A stretch of DNA of 35,400 nt from JBMNSK01 sp050945155 (GCA_050945155.1 JBMNSK010000012.1:1-35400); one strand, 5' to 3'; counted from the first letter of the stretch, positions 15,408 through 24,742 are shown. The notes: a model not told the origin generated them from the letters alone. Made by a program: numbers and translations.

Positions 15408-16397
15408 CTAGTAACGAACGAATTCCATATCAGAAGATACCGGTCCGACACAGACGGTAGCGCCCGTATGAGGTGCATGAATCATCTGGCCGCCACCGAT
15501 GTAAATACCGCAGTGATGGCTATTGACGCAGATATCACCCGGCTGCGGGTTGGAAACATGCTGCCAACTCATGAAGGTAATCGTGGTACCCAAACGTTCA
15601 TGCCTACCAGTCAGGGCATAACTAACAAGACCGGAGCAGTCATATGAACTCGGACCAACAGCACCCCAAGCGTACGGTTTACCAATTTGTGAACGAGCAC
15701 GGCTTACTGCGCTGCCATTGGAAACACCGCCACCGTCTTTGATACCAGTCTTGGCATTCTTTTTAGCTTGCGTTTGTTCAGCTTCGTTTACAGCAGCCTC
15801 TTCTTCGGCCGTCATATTGTCATAGGTAGCCTGAAGTTCATCAACGGTCTGCTGAGCTTCGTCCTTGATGCGTTTGGCTTCGGCAGCTTTATCGCTTGCC
15901 TTCTTGGCCTGCTCGTCATAGGTCTTCTTGTCGCTTTCAACCTGAGCGCGCAGATCCTTGGTCTGCTTGACCATCTCAGCGTCGTCTTCGCTTAGCATAG
16001 TAAGCAAATCCCAGTTCTTGGTGAACTCACTGAAAGACTGGGAGTCAAGCAGAAGGTCAATTACAGAGGCTGAACCCGTGCGATACAAATCGCGTGCACG
16101 GCTTCCAAGTTCGTCCTGAAGCTGATTAATCTTATCGTTGGCTTCATCAATCTTTTGTTGAGCCTCATCGCGCTTCTTCTCGGCTTCCTTCTGCTCGTCA
16201 AGAGCAGCGTTGTAATTATCAGAAGCCTCGTCGAGCTTCGCCTGCATATCATTGATTTTATCCAGGGTCTCTTCAGCGCTCGGTGTAGCCTCCGCTATAG
16301 GAACCAAAGGAGGCAGGGTAAACGAGATAACTAGGGCCACGCTAAAGACGCAAGACAGCACAGCCTTGCCCAGGCGCGAACTCATTATATGTTGCAT
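15408..16397 (-). CDS. secreted NlpC/P60 peptidoglycan hydrolase with coiled coil
   Basis: 329 residues. A signal peptide covers about 1-37 (cleavage after IAEA). Residues 40-210 are a long heptad-rich coiled coil, as in PcsB and RipA-like hydrolases. Residues about 228-329 are an NlpC/P60 domain cutting within peptidoglycan stem peptides; catalytic Cys254 is in YDCSGLVSYAL, His295 in HHCGIYIGG and the third polar residue His307 in MIHAP. The ATG at 16397 is preferred because GGAGG lies 7 bases upstream; an in-frame start 12 codons higher lacks a site. It is likely used in cell separation. An efficient terminator follows. Confidence 0.93.
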   Translation of the reverse strand: MQHIMSSRLGKAVLSCVFSVALVISFTLPPLVPIAEATPSAEETLDKINDMQAKLDEASDNYNAALDEQKEAEKKRDEAQQKIDEANDKINQLQDELGSRARDLYRTGSASVIDLLLDSQSFSEFTKNWDLLTMLSEDDAEMVKQTKDLRAQVESDKKTYDEQAKKASDKAAEAKRIKDEAQQTVDELQATYDNMTAEEEAAVNEAEQTQAKKNAKTGIKDGGGVSNGSAVSRARSQIGKPYAWGAVGPSSYDCSGLVSYALTGRHERLGTTITFMSWQHVSNPQPGDICVNSHHCGIYIGGGQMIHAPHTGATVCVGPVSSDMEFVRY

Positions 16398-16586
16398 AAC
16401 GAAACCTCCATGTTTATAGCAAAATTCTCTCATTCTGCGAGTTTAAGGATACCATAAGCCCCCAAAATGATTGCAAGCCTTGCGGGGTAATGGTCACATA
16501 TACACCGTTTTTTGTTCAAAAGTCCCGGTAAATGACCTGTTTTTCGCCCCAAAACAGACAAAATAGAGCCAAAAAGTCACGCAAAT
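16398..16586 (-). other. 189-base gap upstream of the NlpC/P60 gene
   Basis: It contains a weak hairpin, CTGTTTT (16537-16543) with AAAACAG (16551-16557), beyond the end of the MetRS-like gene, and AT-rich promoter-like stretches such as TATAAA near 16415. I could not assign a promoter pair, and the conserved elements of the ydaO (c-di-AMP) riboswitch that often precedes such hydrolases were not seen. Confidence 0.3.
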
Positions 16587-18653
16587 TTACTTTTTAATCT
16601 GCGACGGATGCTTCTTAAAGAAGTCGAAATGAGGGGGCAGCATGCGCACAAAATGCCCTCCTCGATCAAGCTCGCCCGCACTGCAAAGCTCATCCATGCT
16701 CTCAAAATCATAGTTCCAGCTGAAGAAATAACCACGGTCAAAAGCCATATAGTCACAGATGGTTTCACATCCGCTTGGGGCAATAGGATGCATAAGCAGC
16801 GTTGCGATACGCAACAGGAAAAAGGAGTCGAGCAAGACCTGCCTGCGCTTGTCTTCGTCTTGACTCAGTTCGGCCTCACGAATGCCTTCCGTCCAATATT
16901 TGTTTGCGTCGCGGATAAACCGATCCATAAGCGACATGACTGAATGAAGCTCTACCTTATACATGAGGGCGTCGTATTTACCCATAACCTCATGACCCAT
17001 GTCCACAACCTGTCGCGAAGGAGCGCCAGTTGGCATCATGCCATCAAAGTGGTTCTGCGCTTCGTAGAAGCAACTCCTCGCAAGGCGGTTAAAGACATTG
17101 GTAAGCAGCGCTCCCTCTTTCAGGACCGGGTCAGCCACACGGGGGTCATTCTTTTCTTCCTCGCTTGCCAAATAGGGCTTCGGCTTAAAGCCAACTGACT
17201 TCTGGTCAAGACCGAGTGCCAAGAAATGAGCACGCAGCTGGTCAACGGTATAGTGGTCTAGGAGGTCATCAGCAGACGGGGGCTTTACCTCACTCGACGA
17301 AGACGCCTTTTTGTTTCCAAAAAGCAGGTGGTGGTTTGCAATCAGGCGTGTTTGACGGATGGGCTGCTCTGCAATACCCGGAACTAAAATATCGCCCGGT
17401 TTTATAGCTTCAATTAACGCCGGTTGTGCAACACCATAGAAATACAAATTGTCTTGTCCAATGAACTGGTAGACCGTCGCATCTTCTGAACACCACCAGT
17501 CACGCCAACTGCCGCGCGGCATACCGTCCTTGTCGTTAACGGCCATGGTAAATGACATCGGAGCCCAGAGACTTTCTGGCCAACACCACACCGTAAGCCC
17601 TGTTGTGTCCTCGAGATCAGGCGCCTTAACACCCCAGTCTACATTTCCGGTGATACGGAACGGAACGAGCGCTTTGCCTGTTCTAAAGCGAATGCCTGCT
17701 CCCGAAAGAATGCCGCGAGCAATGTCTCGGTCCTCAAAAGAATCAAACTGAATTGAAAAACTTTGCTTGCCTTTTTCGGCTTCGATGAATCTGTGTTCAG
17801 GAAGCATGGGGGCAACATGGTCATACGCTTCGCGCTCATCATTTTTAATATAGATGAGTGGGTCAGCAAGAAATTCCTTAATGGTCTGCGGAACAATGGG
17901 GCGCAAATCAGGATCTGCTTCCATTTCCTCCACCTGGCGACGCAGGAAGTGAGCAAATGCAGGAAGCTTAAAATACCAGTTTTCAACTGGTCGCATTTCT
18001 GGAACTGACCCCGTAACCGAGGAGCGAGGAGCAATCAAATCTTCCGGATTGTAACTATGCCCTAAATCACACTCATCGGCATACCCGTGCTCGGACTTGC
18101 ACCCTTGCACGGGACAACGACCGACAACCTGCCGCCCGTTTAAAAACATCTGGGCCTGCGTGTCATAAAACTGCAGGGTTGACCGTTTTTCAAGCCAGCC
18201 GTTCTCATAGAGCTTTTCAATAAACTTCTGGGTAATGAGTTGGTGAACTTGACCAGAATGTCCGATGCCGCTTCCCTCATATATGGATAGGCTGATTTCG
18301 TAGGCATCTAGCGTCTTTTTCTGGGCCTCGTGATTTTGCATCACATAGTCTTCAATGCTGCCCTCAAACTCGCCCGATTCTTTGAGCTTGCGATACCCCT
18401 CTTCGATAGGTGAGCCATAGCAGTCAGTACCGCAGATGAAACGGACATTTTCTACCCCGATGCGGTCACGCAGGAAACGCGCAAAGCAGTCAGCAGGAAC
18501 AAAAACTCCGCCAATATGACCGAAGTGAAGCGGTTTGTTGCCATAAGGCATACCCGCAGTTACTAAGGCGCGGCGCGGCCACCGCACACCTCCCGAGGTG
18601 TTAAATGAGTGTTCGTGAGAGTAGGTGTCCATATTATTGGGAGAGGCTGCCAT
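16587..18653 (-). CDS. metG: methionyl-tRNA synthetase family protein with non-canonical KMSKS loop
   Basis: 688 residues, class I aminoacyl-tRNA synthetase of the MetRS branch. The HIGH-type motif is HFGHIGG (43-49) after TAGMPYGNKPL, followed by ICGTDCYGSPI; a zinc-knuckle-like CPVQGC and ECDLGH occur at 180-199; FIGQDN is at 398-403; the anticodon-binding helical domain starts near 515. The KMSKS loop reads KKASSSS at 448-454 (best aligned as KASSS), losing the second lysine. An extra block at about 270-330 splits the catalytic region. The ATG at 18653 overlaps sppA by 20 bases and has GGAG just upstream; the next ATG at 18632 has no site. It may be the sole MetRS or a specialised paralogue. 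Confidence 0.78.
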   Translation of the reverse strand: MAASPNNMDTYSHEHSFNTSGGVRWPRRALVTAGMPYGNKPLHFGHIGGVFVPADCFARFLRDRIGVENVRFICGTDCYGSPIEEGYRKLKESGEFEGSIEDYVMQNHEAQKKTLDAYEISLSIYEGSGIGHSGQVHQLITQKFIEKLYENGWLEKRSTLQFYDTQAQMFLNGRQVVGRCPVQGCKSEHGYADECDLGHSYNPEDLIAPRSSVTGSVPEMRPVENWYFKLPAFAHFLRRQVEEMEADPDLRPIVPQTIKEFLADPLIYIKNDEREAYDHVAPMLPEHRFIEAEKGKQSFSIQFDSFEDRDIARGILSGAGIRFRTGKALVPFRITGNVDWGVKAPDLEDTTGLTVWCWPESLWAPMSFTMAVNDKDGMPRGSWRDWWCSEDATVYQFIGQDNLYFYGVAQPALIEAIKPGDILVPGIAEQPIRQTRLIANHHLLFGNKKASSSSEVKPPSADDLLDHYTVDQLRAHFLALGLDQKSVGFKPKPYLASEEEKNDPRVADPVLKEGALLTNVFNRLARSCFYEAQNHFDGMMPTGAPSRQVVDMGHEVMGKYDALMYKVELHSVMSLMDRFIRDANKYWTEGIREAELSQDEDKRRQVLLDSFFLLRIATLLMHPIAPSGCETICDYMAFDRGYFFSWNYDFESMDELCSAGELDRGGHFVRMLPPHFDFFKKHPSQIKK

Positions 18654-19662
18654 CTTTCTCCAATTCCTTTAAGAAGTCGTCAAGCTTAACCGAATTCGAA
18701 TTTCCCAGGTAGTCTCCAAGAAGAGATTCGAGCTCACTTCCCTGCGGCTCTAAATCAACTACCTGGTAAGAAGAGATGCCTGCAAGTTCTGCGGCTTTAT
18801 TCAGGGCATCTTCTTTGGTACCGATAGCATCAGCTAAACCATAGTCAACAGCATCAGTACCTGTATAAGTAAGACCGGTGGCTAAATCTTCTACCGTCTC
18901 GCGATTGAGGTGACGTCCTTCAGCGACCGTGTCTATAAAGTTGTCATTGATTTGGTCAACCATCTTCTGATAGTGGTCACGCTCACTTTTCGTGAGAGCA
19001 CGTGTGCCATAGGTTGAATCCTTACTGTTAGACGACGTAATGTTGTCGACCGAAATGCCCAGCTTATCCAAGAGCTCTGAGAGGTCGGTGACCTGCAGGG
19101 CCGTGCCAATAGCGCCTACATCGGAAGATTTTTGAACATAGATATAGTCTGCCTGCGATGAAATTTCATAGGCAGCACTGGCATTGATGGCTGCACTTGA
19201 AACAACAACAGGCTTAGAAAAGTCGCGTAGATAAATTGACATCTCCTCGCCTGCCGCGGCAGTGCCGCCCCCGGAATTTACACGCAAGACGACCGCTTTG
19301 ATTCTGTCGTCTTGAGCAGCGACATCAAGCTGCTCCTTGAGTCCTTCTGGGCTAGAGGTAGAGCCATCATAACCAATAGTCCCATCGATGGTAATAACAC
19401 CAATGGTGTCGCCCTCAATAAGCCCAAGCCCACTTGAGGAAGAAGCAGATGAGCACGAGAATATCCCGAAGAGAATAAGAACAAAAGCAAGGATGACGGC
19501 TACAAGGCCTACAATCCATCCCTTTCCTTTTTTTGGTTCCATGACCGGACTTGCCGGTTGAACAGGATACTCCGGCGACCCGTACGGAGAAGCGGCATAG
19601 GCCCCTTGCGGCGGCGTCGGCGCGAAGCCTACCTCATTATTTTGATTAGGCTCATTTGGCAT
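18634..19662 (-). CDS. sppA: signal peptide peptidase SppA, short 36K type
   Basis: 342 residues; membrane-bound serine protease that degrades cleaved signal peptides. The N-terminus is a Pro/Gly/Ser-rich cytoplasmic tail, a membrane helix covers about 49-69, and the S49 peptidase domain follows. The Ser/Lys dyad appears to be Ser162 in INASAAYEI and Lys214 in SNSKDSTYG. The usual NSPGG motif reads NSGGG near 129-133. The ATG at 19662 has GGAGG 6 bases upstream; an in-frame ATG eight codons higher has none. It precedes and overlaps the MetRS-like gene, which suggests translational coupling. Confidence 0.92.
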   Translation of the reverse strand: MPNEPNQNNEVGFAPTPPQGAYAASPYGSPEYPVQPASPVMEPKKGKGWIVGLVAVILAFVLILFGIFSCSSASSSSGLGLIEGDTIGVITIDGTIGYDGSTSSPEGLKEQLDVAAQDDRIKAVVLRVNSGGGTAAAGEEMSIYLRDFSKPVVVSSAAINASAAYEISSQADYIYVQKSSDVGAIGTALQVTDLSELLDKLGISVDNITSSNSKDSTYGTRALTKSERDHYQKMVDQINDNFIDTVAEGRHLNRETVEDLATGLTYTGTDAVDYGLADAIGTKEDALNKAAELAGISSYQVVDLEPQGSELESLLGDYLGNSNSVKLDDFLKELEKDGSLSQ

Positions 19663-19694
19663 GCAAACCTCCGTATCTTTTGCCACGGGTTCAT

Positions 19695-19723
19695 ATTATC
19701 GCATGAGAGATATCCCGTGCGAA
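19695..19723 (-). promoter_or_regulatory. candidate sppA promoter
   Basis: TTCGCA (19718-19723) and GATAAT (19695-19700) on the minus strand are 17 bases apart, with a predicted start about 25 bases before the sppA ATG. The inverted repeat CACGGG/CCCGTG (19684-19689, 19714-19719) overlaps it. Confidence 0.45.
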
Positions 19724-19740
19724 CTATGAACAAAGAATGG

Positions 19741-21306
19741 CTAGATTTCGAAGGAGTCATCCTTGGTGCTGTGCTGTGCCTTGCGTGCGGTACGAATCAG
19801 GAACTCTTGGTTCGTGTCAGTGCGCTTTAAGGACTTGATAAGCATATCCATGGCACGTTCCACGTTGTTCATGTTCGCAAGAATGCGGCGAACTGCCCAG
19901 ATGAGAGGAGCCTCTTGCGGATCCATGAGCAGTTCTTCTTTACGAGTACCGCTCGCAACCGGGTCAATTGCCGGGAAAATGCGCCTGTCGGCGAGTTCTC
20001 GATCTAAGCGCAGCTCCATATTGCCTGTACCCTTAAACTCTTCGAAGATAACCTCATCCATCTTCGAACCCGTTTCGATAAGGGCAGAAGCAAGGATGGT
20101 TAAGCTGCCACCAAACTCAATATTACGAGCAGCACCGAGAAAACGCTTTGGTGGATACAGAGCGGTCGAATCAACGCCACCAGAAAGGATGCGTCCGCTG
20201 GCGGGTTGGGCAAGGTTGTAGGCGCGTGCAAGACGCGTAATGGAGTCGAGCAAGATAACAACATCGCGCCCACACTCAACTAAACGCTTTGCGCGCTCAA
20301 TCACCAGTTCGGCAACCGCGATATGATTTTCGCTTGGCATGTCAAAGGTAGAAGAAATAACCTCGCCTTTGATGGAACGTTCCATATCAGTAACTTCTTC
20401 AGGACGTTCGTCCACAAGAAGACACATCAGGTAGACCTCTGGATTATTGGCGCTTATAGAAGCAGCAATATCTTTCAAAATGGTCGTTTTGCCTGCTTTA
20501 GGCGGAGAAACAATGAGGCCACGCTGACCTTTACCGATAGGTGCCACCAAGTCGATAACACGCGCCGTCAGTGTGTTGGCACCGTGCTCCATTAAGAGAC
20601 GCTCATCAGGATAGACCGGCGTAAGGTCGGAGAAATGCTTACGACCTGCAATTTCTTCAACCGGTATATCGTTTACCGTTAACACGGTCTGAATAGCTGC
20701 GTATTTTTCGTTATCGCGCGGCGGGCGGGTTTGGCCAACAATCTTGTCGCCCTTGCGAAGACCATTTCTGCGAATGGTAGAAGTGCTGACATAGCAGTCG
20801 GTATCCCCAGGTAAATAGCCTTCAGTGCGCAAAAAGCCATATCCGTCTGAGAGAACGTCGAGAATACCTTCAACTTCTGCGAAACCTTCAGCCTTTACGC
20901 TTGCTTCAAAAACAACATCAACAAGCTCGGCCTTTTTAAGGCCACTTGGATCGATTTCGAGTTCTTGTGCTTTAGCGCGAAGGTCAACCACCTTAAGCTT
21001 TGAGAGATCTTCACGCGTGATGCTTGGAGTAGGCTCAGCTTTTTGCTGATCATGATGTTTACGCTGGCGACGGTGGTTTGACTGCTTGGCCGCATGGGCC
21101 TCTTCTTGTGCAGAAGGCTTGGAATCCCGGCGGGCTTTTTCGGACTTTTTCTTAGTCTTTTCAGCTTTCGCATCTTTTGCAGCAACTGCGCGGCGGCGAG
21201 AACCAACAGCCTTTGCTCCCGTCGTCAAACTCGTCGAACGCCTACGTGGACGAGCTATTTCTTCAACCGGATTTTCTTCGATAGTTTCAGTAGCGGTATC
21301 AGACAT
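19741..21306 (-). CDS. rho: transcription termination factor Rho with basic N-terminal extension
   Basis: 521 residues; hexameric RNA-DNA helicase that ends transcription. Residues about 1-97 are a disordered Lys/Arg/Ala-rich extension as in many actinobacterial Rho proteins. The Rho N-terminal helical domain (LSKLKVVDLRAKAQ) begins near 100, the cold-shock RNA-binding domain (GYGFLRTEGYLPG) near 150-170, and Walker A (GLIVSPPKAGKTT) is at 263-275. Further motifs are VDERPEEVTDM and DSITRLARAYN. Its ATG comes 1 base after the talC stop (TAAGATG), so translation is likely coupled; a GGAG lies about 13 bases upstream. Confidence 0.97.
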   Translation of the reverse strand: MSDTATETIEENPVEEIARPRRRSTSLTTGAKAVGSRRRAVAAKDAKAEKTKKKSEKARRDSKPSAQEEAHAAKQSNHRRQRKHHDQQKAEPTPSITREDLSKLKVVDLRAKAQELEIDPSGLKKAELVDVVFEASVKAEGFAEVEGILDVLSDGYGFLRTEGYLPGDTDCYVSTSTIRRNGLRKGDKIVGQTRPPRDNEKYAAIQTVLTVNDIPVEEIAGRKHFSDLTPVYPDERLLMEHGANTLTARVIDLVAPIGKGQRGLIVSPPKAGKTTILKDIAASISANNPEVYLMCLLVDERPEEVTDMERSIKGEVISSTFDMPSENHIAVAELVIERAKRLVECGRDVVILLDSITRLARAYNLAQPASGRILSGGVDSTALYPPKRFLGAARNIEFGGSLTILASALIETGSKMDEVIFEEFKGTGNMELRLDRELADRRIFPAIDPVASGTRKEELLMDPQEAPLIWAVRRILANMNNVERAMDMLIKSLKRTDTNQEFLIRTARKAQHSTKDDSFEI

Positions 21307-21307
21307 C

Positions 21308-21982
21308 TTACTTAACTTTCTCCCAGTCCTTCATAAAGGCATCCAGTCCGCGGTCAGTGAGAGGATGCTGAATCATTTTCTTTAAAACTTTGAAAGGTAC
21401 CGTGGCAATATCAGCACCCATGAGAGCAGCCTGGGTTACGTGATTTGCACTACGAATGGAGGCAGCGATGATTTCTATTCCCTCACCGTTTACGGTCGAG
21501 TCGCTGAAATCATAGTTGTTAATGGCGGTAACTACATTGCCCAGCTGATCAAGGCCGTCTTCTGAAATATCGTCGAAGCGGCCGATGAAGGGGCTGATAT
21601 AGCGTGCACCTGCGCGAGCTGCAAGAATTGCTTGAGGAACAGAGAAGCAAAGAGTCATGTTGACGGCGATACCCTCGTCTGCAAGCGTGCGCGTTGCGGC
21701 AAGACCCTCCACCATAGTCGGAATCTTGACGACCACGTTGGGAGCTATTGCAGCAAGCTCACGGGCATCGCGGATAATGTCCTCACGGGTCATCGCAACG
21801 GTTTCTGCCGAAACTGGTCCATCAACAATCTCGCAGATGCGCTTGATGTGATTCGGAAAGTCGTCCAACTTACCACCGATGCGCGCATACAACGATGGAT
21901 TGGTGGTTACGCCCGCTAAAGCGCCCCAGCTTGCTGCCTCTTCAATCTCAGCAATATCGGCAGTATCCAGAAAAAATTTCAC
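21308..21982 (-). CDS. tal: transaldolase, TalC/FSA family
   Basis: 224 residues; small decameric-type transaldolase of the non-oxidative pentose phosphate pathway. The Schiff-base lysine is Lys86 in VVVKIPTM. Two positions known to separate fructose-6-phosphate aldolases from transaldolases read Glu60 (in SAETVAM; Gln in the aldolase) and Phe132 (in SPFIGRFDD; Tyr in the aldolase), so transaldolase activity is predicted. The start is GTG, 6 bases after a strong AAGGAGG. It is followed at once by rho. Confidence 0.93.
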   Translation of the reverse strand: MKFFLDTADIAEIEEAASWGALAGVTTNPSLYARIGGKLDDFPNHIKRICEIVDGPVSAETVAMTREDIIRDARELAAIAPNVVVKIPTMVEGLAATRTLADEGIAVNMTLCFSVPQAILAARAGARYISPFIGRFDDISEDGLDQLGNVVTAINNYDFSDSTVNGEGIEIIAASIRSANHVTQAALMGADIATVPFKVLKKMIQHPLTDRGLDAFMKDWEKVK

Positions 21983-22246
21983 TCTTGCCTCCTTGCAGGT
22001 TTACGAGTTCGGCGCGGGCAGGCGCCAACGCACGAAGCCATTTACAACATGGGAATATTACGAGTATGACAAAGCTGATTCCTACTTAGCTTCCCCTATC
22101 AGAACACAGACATCTTCATAAAACGGAGCGAAGGAGCTGTTCTTTGGGATTGATATGCGCCTATGGTAAAACAAGAAAAGTCCTCATGCAAGAACCATTT
22201 CTTGGCTTAAGTTCAATCCAAAACTTCCTCATCTTATACAGGAAAA
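21983..22246 (-). other. 264-base gap between hisI and tal
   Basis: No open frame here looks like a gene. A GC-rich hairpin GGCGC-GGGCAG-GCGCC (22011-22026) lies in the tal leader. Past the hisI stop, AGGAA (22240-22244) can pair with TTCCT (22225-22229) before GTTTT on the minus strand, a weak candidate for the his-operon terminator. Several TTGxxx/TAnnAT pairs occur but none is convincing. No hisE-like sequence is present. Confidence 0.4.
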
Positions 22247-22567
22247 CTAAAGGTCAAAAGAGCGATAGAAGCAAGACTGGTGACCGGTATGGCAGGCAGG
22301 ACCCGCAGGGCGAACCTTTGCAAGAAGAGTATCTTCATCGCAGTCATAGCTTAGGCTAATAAGCTCCTGCGTGTTGCCTGAACTTTCTCCCTTGTGCCAA
22401 AGCTTTTGGCGAGAACGTGAGAAAAACCAAGTACTGCGTTGCTCAAGCGTCAGGCGGATTGACTCTTCGTTCATCCATGCCATCATCAAAACCTCACGTG
22501 AGTCGGCGTCTTGGACGATGCAGGGAATTAAGCCGGCTTCGTTAAATTTTAAATCCTTGATTTCCAC
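22247..22567 (-). CDS. hisI: phosphoribosyl-AMP cyclohydrolase
   Basis: 106 residues; opens the adenine ring of phosphoribosyl-AMP, third step of histidine synthesis. The family pattern is complete: TWFFSRSRQKLWHKGESSGN, DCDEDTLL (metal site) and the zinc cysteines in ACHTGHQSCF. It is HisI only, with no fused HisE pyrophosphohydrolase domain. The start is GTG, 5 bases after AGGTAGG, 10 bases downstream of hisF. Last gene of the operon. Confidence 0.95.
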   Translation of the reverse strand: MEIKDLKFNEAGLIPCIVQDADSREVLMMAWMNEESIRLTLEQRSTWFFSRSRQKLWHKGESSGNTQELISLSYDCDEDTLLAKVRPAGPACHTGHQSCFYRSFDL

Positions 22568-22577
22568 GATTGCCTAC

Positions 22578-23342
22578 CTAGAGTCGAACTGGAATGCCTT
22601 CTTTTTTGAGGTACTCCTTCACTTCACGAATAGTAAATTCACCAAAGTGAAAGACGCTTGCAGCAAGAACAGCATCGGCCTCACCCTCCAGGATGCCCTC
22701 CGCAAAGTGCTCAAGTTTCCCGACGCCTCCTGACGCAATGACTGGAATGCTTACCGCACGAGCAACGGCACGTGTTAACGCACAGTCAAATCCGTCGCGC
22801 GAACCATCGCGATCCATGCTGGTCAAAAGGATTTCTCCTGCTCCACGTGCTTCGGCTTCTTGCGCCCACGCTTGAACATCAAGACCTGTTGGCTTTGTAC
22901 CACCCGCAACATAGACTTCCCACTTATTAAACGCCCCTGCCACGTGTTTTGCATCGATAGCGCAGATAATTGCTTGGCTCCCAAATGCTGCCGCGGCTTC
23001 TGTCAATAAGGCCGGATGAGCAACTGCAGCAGAATTAACGGAAACTTTGTCTGCTCCCGCTGCAACCATGGTACGGATATCATCGACCGTTCTGAATCCA
23101 CCACCAACGGTATAAGGCAGGTGGAGTTCTTGGGCGGCACGTGAAGCAAGCGATACCGTAGTTGCTCGATTTTCGCGTGTCGCACTGATGTCCAAAAAGA
23201 CCACCTCATCGGCTTTTTGTTCGTCATAGCGCTGAGCAAGCTCAATGGGATCACCTGCGTCACGAAGGTTCACGAAGTTGACACCCTTCACAACGCGGCC
23301 GTCTTTAACATCCATGCAGGGTATGACACGTTTTGTAAGCAT
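22578..23342 (-). CDS. hisF: imidazole glycerol phosphate synthase cyclase subunit
   Basis: 254 residues, (beta/alpha)8 barrel that uses ammonia delivered by HisH to make imidazole glycerol phosphate and AICAR from PRFAR. The start RVIPCMDVKDGRVVKG carries catalytic Asp11; the second aspartate is in ICAIDAKH. The phosphate-binding loops TVGGGFR and VIASGGVG are present. GGGGAG precedes the ATG; it is 11 bases from hisA. Confidence 0.97.
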   Translation of the reverse strand: MLTKRVIPCMDVKDGRVVKGVNFVNLRDAGDPIELAQRYDEQKADEVVFLDISATRENRATTVSLASRAAQELHLPYTVGGGFRTVDDIRTMVAAGADKVSVNSAAVAHPALLTEAAAAFGSQAIICAIDAKHVAGAFNKWEVYVAGGTKPTGLDVQAWAQEAEARGAGEILLTSMDRDGSRDGFDCALTRAVARAVSIPVIASGGVGKLEHFAEGILEGEADAVLAASVFHFGEFTIREVKEYLKKEGIPVRL

Positions 23343-23353
23343 AGTTTTCTCCC

Positions 23354-24082
23354 CTATGACAGGGCTTTACAGGCCTGAACTGCCTCTTTGATATCAAGGC
23401 TTCCTTCATAAATAGCGCGGCCCGCGATGATTCCATCAATGCAGTAAGACACTCGCCCTAAAGCTTCAATATCTACAATACTTGCAATACCACCTGAGGC
23501 GGTCACAGGGTTTTCAAACGCATCAGCAATACGTTCATAGGCTTCAGTGTCAATACCGCACTGCATTCCGTCACGCGCGATATCGGTATACACCAGGTGC
23601 TTAAAGCCAAGGCGCGACATACGAGAAGCTAAATCGACTGCTTTCGTGTCAGAGCCCTCAAGCCAACCGGCTACCGCTACCCTGCCGTCACGCGCATCAA
23701 TGCCTGCCGCAAGCAAGTCACCGAATCGAGCAATGGCTTCTTCCGTAAACTCTGGGTCCTTTACAAGCGCAGTTCCTAAGACAATGCGTGAGACTCCAGC
23801 CTCCGCCAAAACTTCGATGGTCTCGCAAGAGCGCACGCCTCCGCCGTATTCAAGTTTCAGATTGGTATTTGCCACAATACCGCGGGCGACATCGATGTTG
23901 TTTGATTCGCCCGTACGAGCGCCATTCAAATCAACAAAATGAACCCATGAAGCACCTTGTGACTCAAAATATGCGGCGGTCACCAAGGGGTCATTTCCAT
24001 ACACCGTTGCCTGGTTGTAGTCGCCTTTCGCGAGACGAACGACCGAAGCATCTAATATGTCGATAGCAGGCTCGAGAAACAT
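23354..24082 (-). CDS. hisA: phosphoribosylformimino-AICAR-phosphate isomerase
   Basis: 242 residues, (beta/alpha)8 barrel that isomerises ProFAR to PRFAR. Catalytic-type Asp8 is in EPAIDILD, the second aspartate in VYTDIARDGM. GDYNQATVYG, LEYGGGVR and VTASGGI are family motifs. In many actinobacteria this position is the bifunctional PriA; whether this copy also serves tryptophan synthesis cannot be told here. AAGGAG precedes the ATG; hisH ends 9 bases upstream. Confidence 0.94.
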   Translation of the reverse strand: MFLEPAIDILDASVVRLAKGDYNQATVYGNDPLVTAAYFESQGASWVHFVDLNGARTGESNNIDVARGIVANTNLKLEYGGGVRSCETIEVLAEAGVSRIVLGTALVKDPEFTEEAIARFGDLLAAGIDARDGRVAVAGWLEGSDTKAVDLASRMSRLGFKHLVYTDIARDGMQCGIDTEAYERIADAFENPVTASGGIASIVDIEALGRVSYCIDGIIAGRAIYEGSLDIKEAVQACKALS

Positions 24083-24091
24083 GAAAACTCC

Positions 24092-24742
24092 TTAGACTAG
24101 CGAGACAAAATTCTTCAAAACATGCATACCAGCATCCGAGCTTTTTTCCGGATGAAACTGAAGCCCAAACGCCCAGTCTTTCCACTGGACTGCAGAAGAA
24201 AATGTATTGGCGTGCGTCGTTTGTGCGATGGTTGCAGCTGAAAGCGGCGCAGCAAAGCTGTGCGTAAAGTAGAAGAACTCACCAGCATCAATGCCATCTA
24301 AGAGAGGGCTTTGAAACGTTTCTGCAGCATACGGCTCAATGGAATTCCATCCCACGTGAGGTATTTTATATACCTTACCCGCTTCATCCTGGCGTGGCAG
24401 GGCCGAAACTCTACCCGGAAAAAGTCCTAATCCTTGCGGTCGAGCTGCATCGGATGCAGGATTATAGCCCTCGTCTCCCTCTTCAAACATAAGATGCATG
24501 CCAATACAAATCCCCAGAAAAGGTACGGCTGCATGAACGCAGTCTAAGATAACTGAAGAAAGGCCGAGGTTTTCAAGGGATGTCGCTGCATCCTTAAAGG
24601 CGCCTACGCCGGGCAAGACAATAGCGCTTGCCTTCTTAAGAACTGAGGCGTCATCGGTAATACAAACTTCTGCACCAACATAGGCAAGCCCTCGGGCGAC
24701 ACTTTGAAGATTTCCCTTGTGATAATCGACGACGGCAATCAC
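24092..24742 (-). CDS. hisH: imidazole glycerol phosphate synthase glutaminase subunit
   Basis: 216 residues, class I glutamine amidotransferase that supplies ammonia to HisF. The nucleophile cysteine is in FLGICIGMHLMFE, and the His-Glu pair in LQFHPEKSS. The oxyanion region LPGVGAFKDA is present. Its ATG overlaps the hisB stop by 4 bases (ATGA), so the two are translationally coupled. Confidence 0.96.
   Translation of the reverse strand: MIAVVDYHKGNLQSVARGLAYVGAEVCITDDASVLKKASAIVLPGVGAFKDAATSLENLGLSSVILDCVHAAVPFLGICIGMHLMFEEGDEGYNPASDAARPQGLGLFPGRVSALPRQDEAGKVYKIPHVGWNSIEPYAAETFQSPLLDGIDAGEFFYFTHSFAAPLSAATIAQTTHANTFSSAVQWKDWAFGLQFHPEKSSDAGMHVLKNFVSLV

Noticed and set aside
16398..16586. 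A c-di-AMP (ydaO) riboswitch before the NlpC/P60 gene
   Set aside because: Such switches often precede these hydrolases in actinobacteria, but the conserved core elements are not visible in the 189 bases available.
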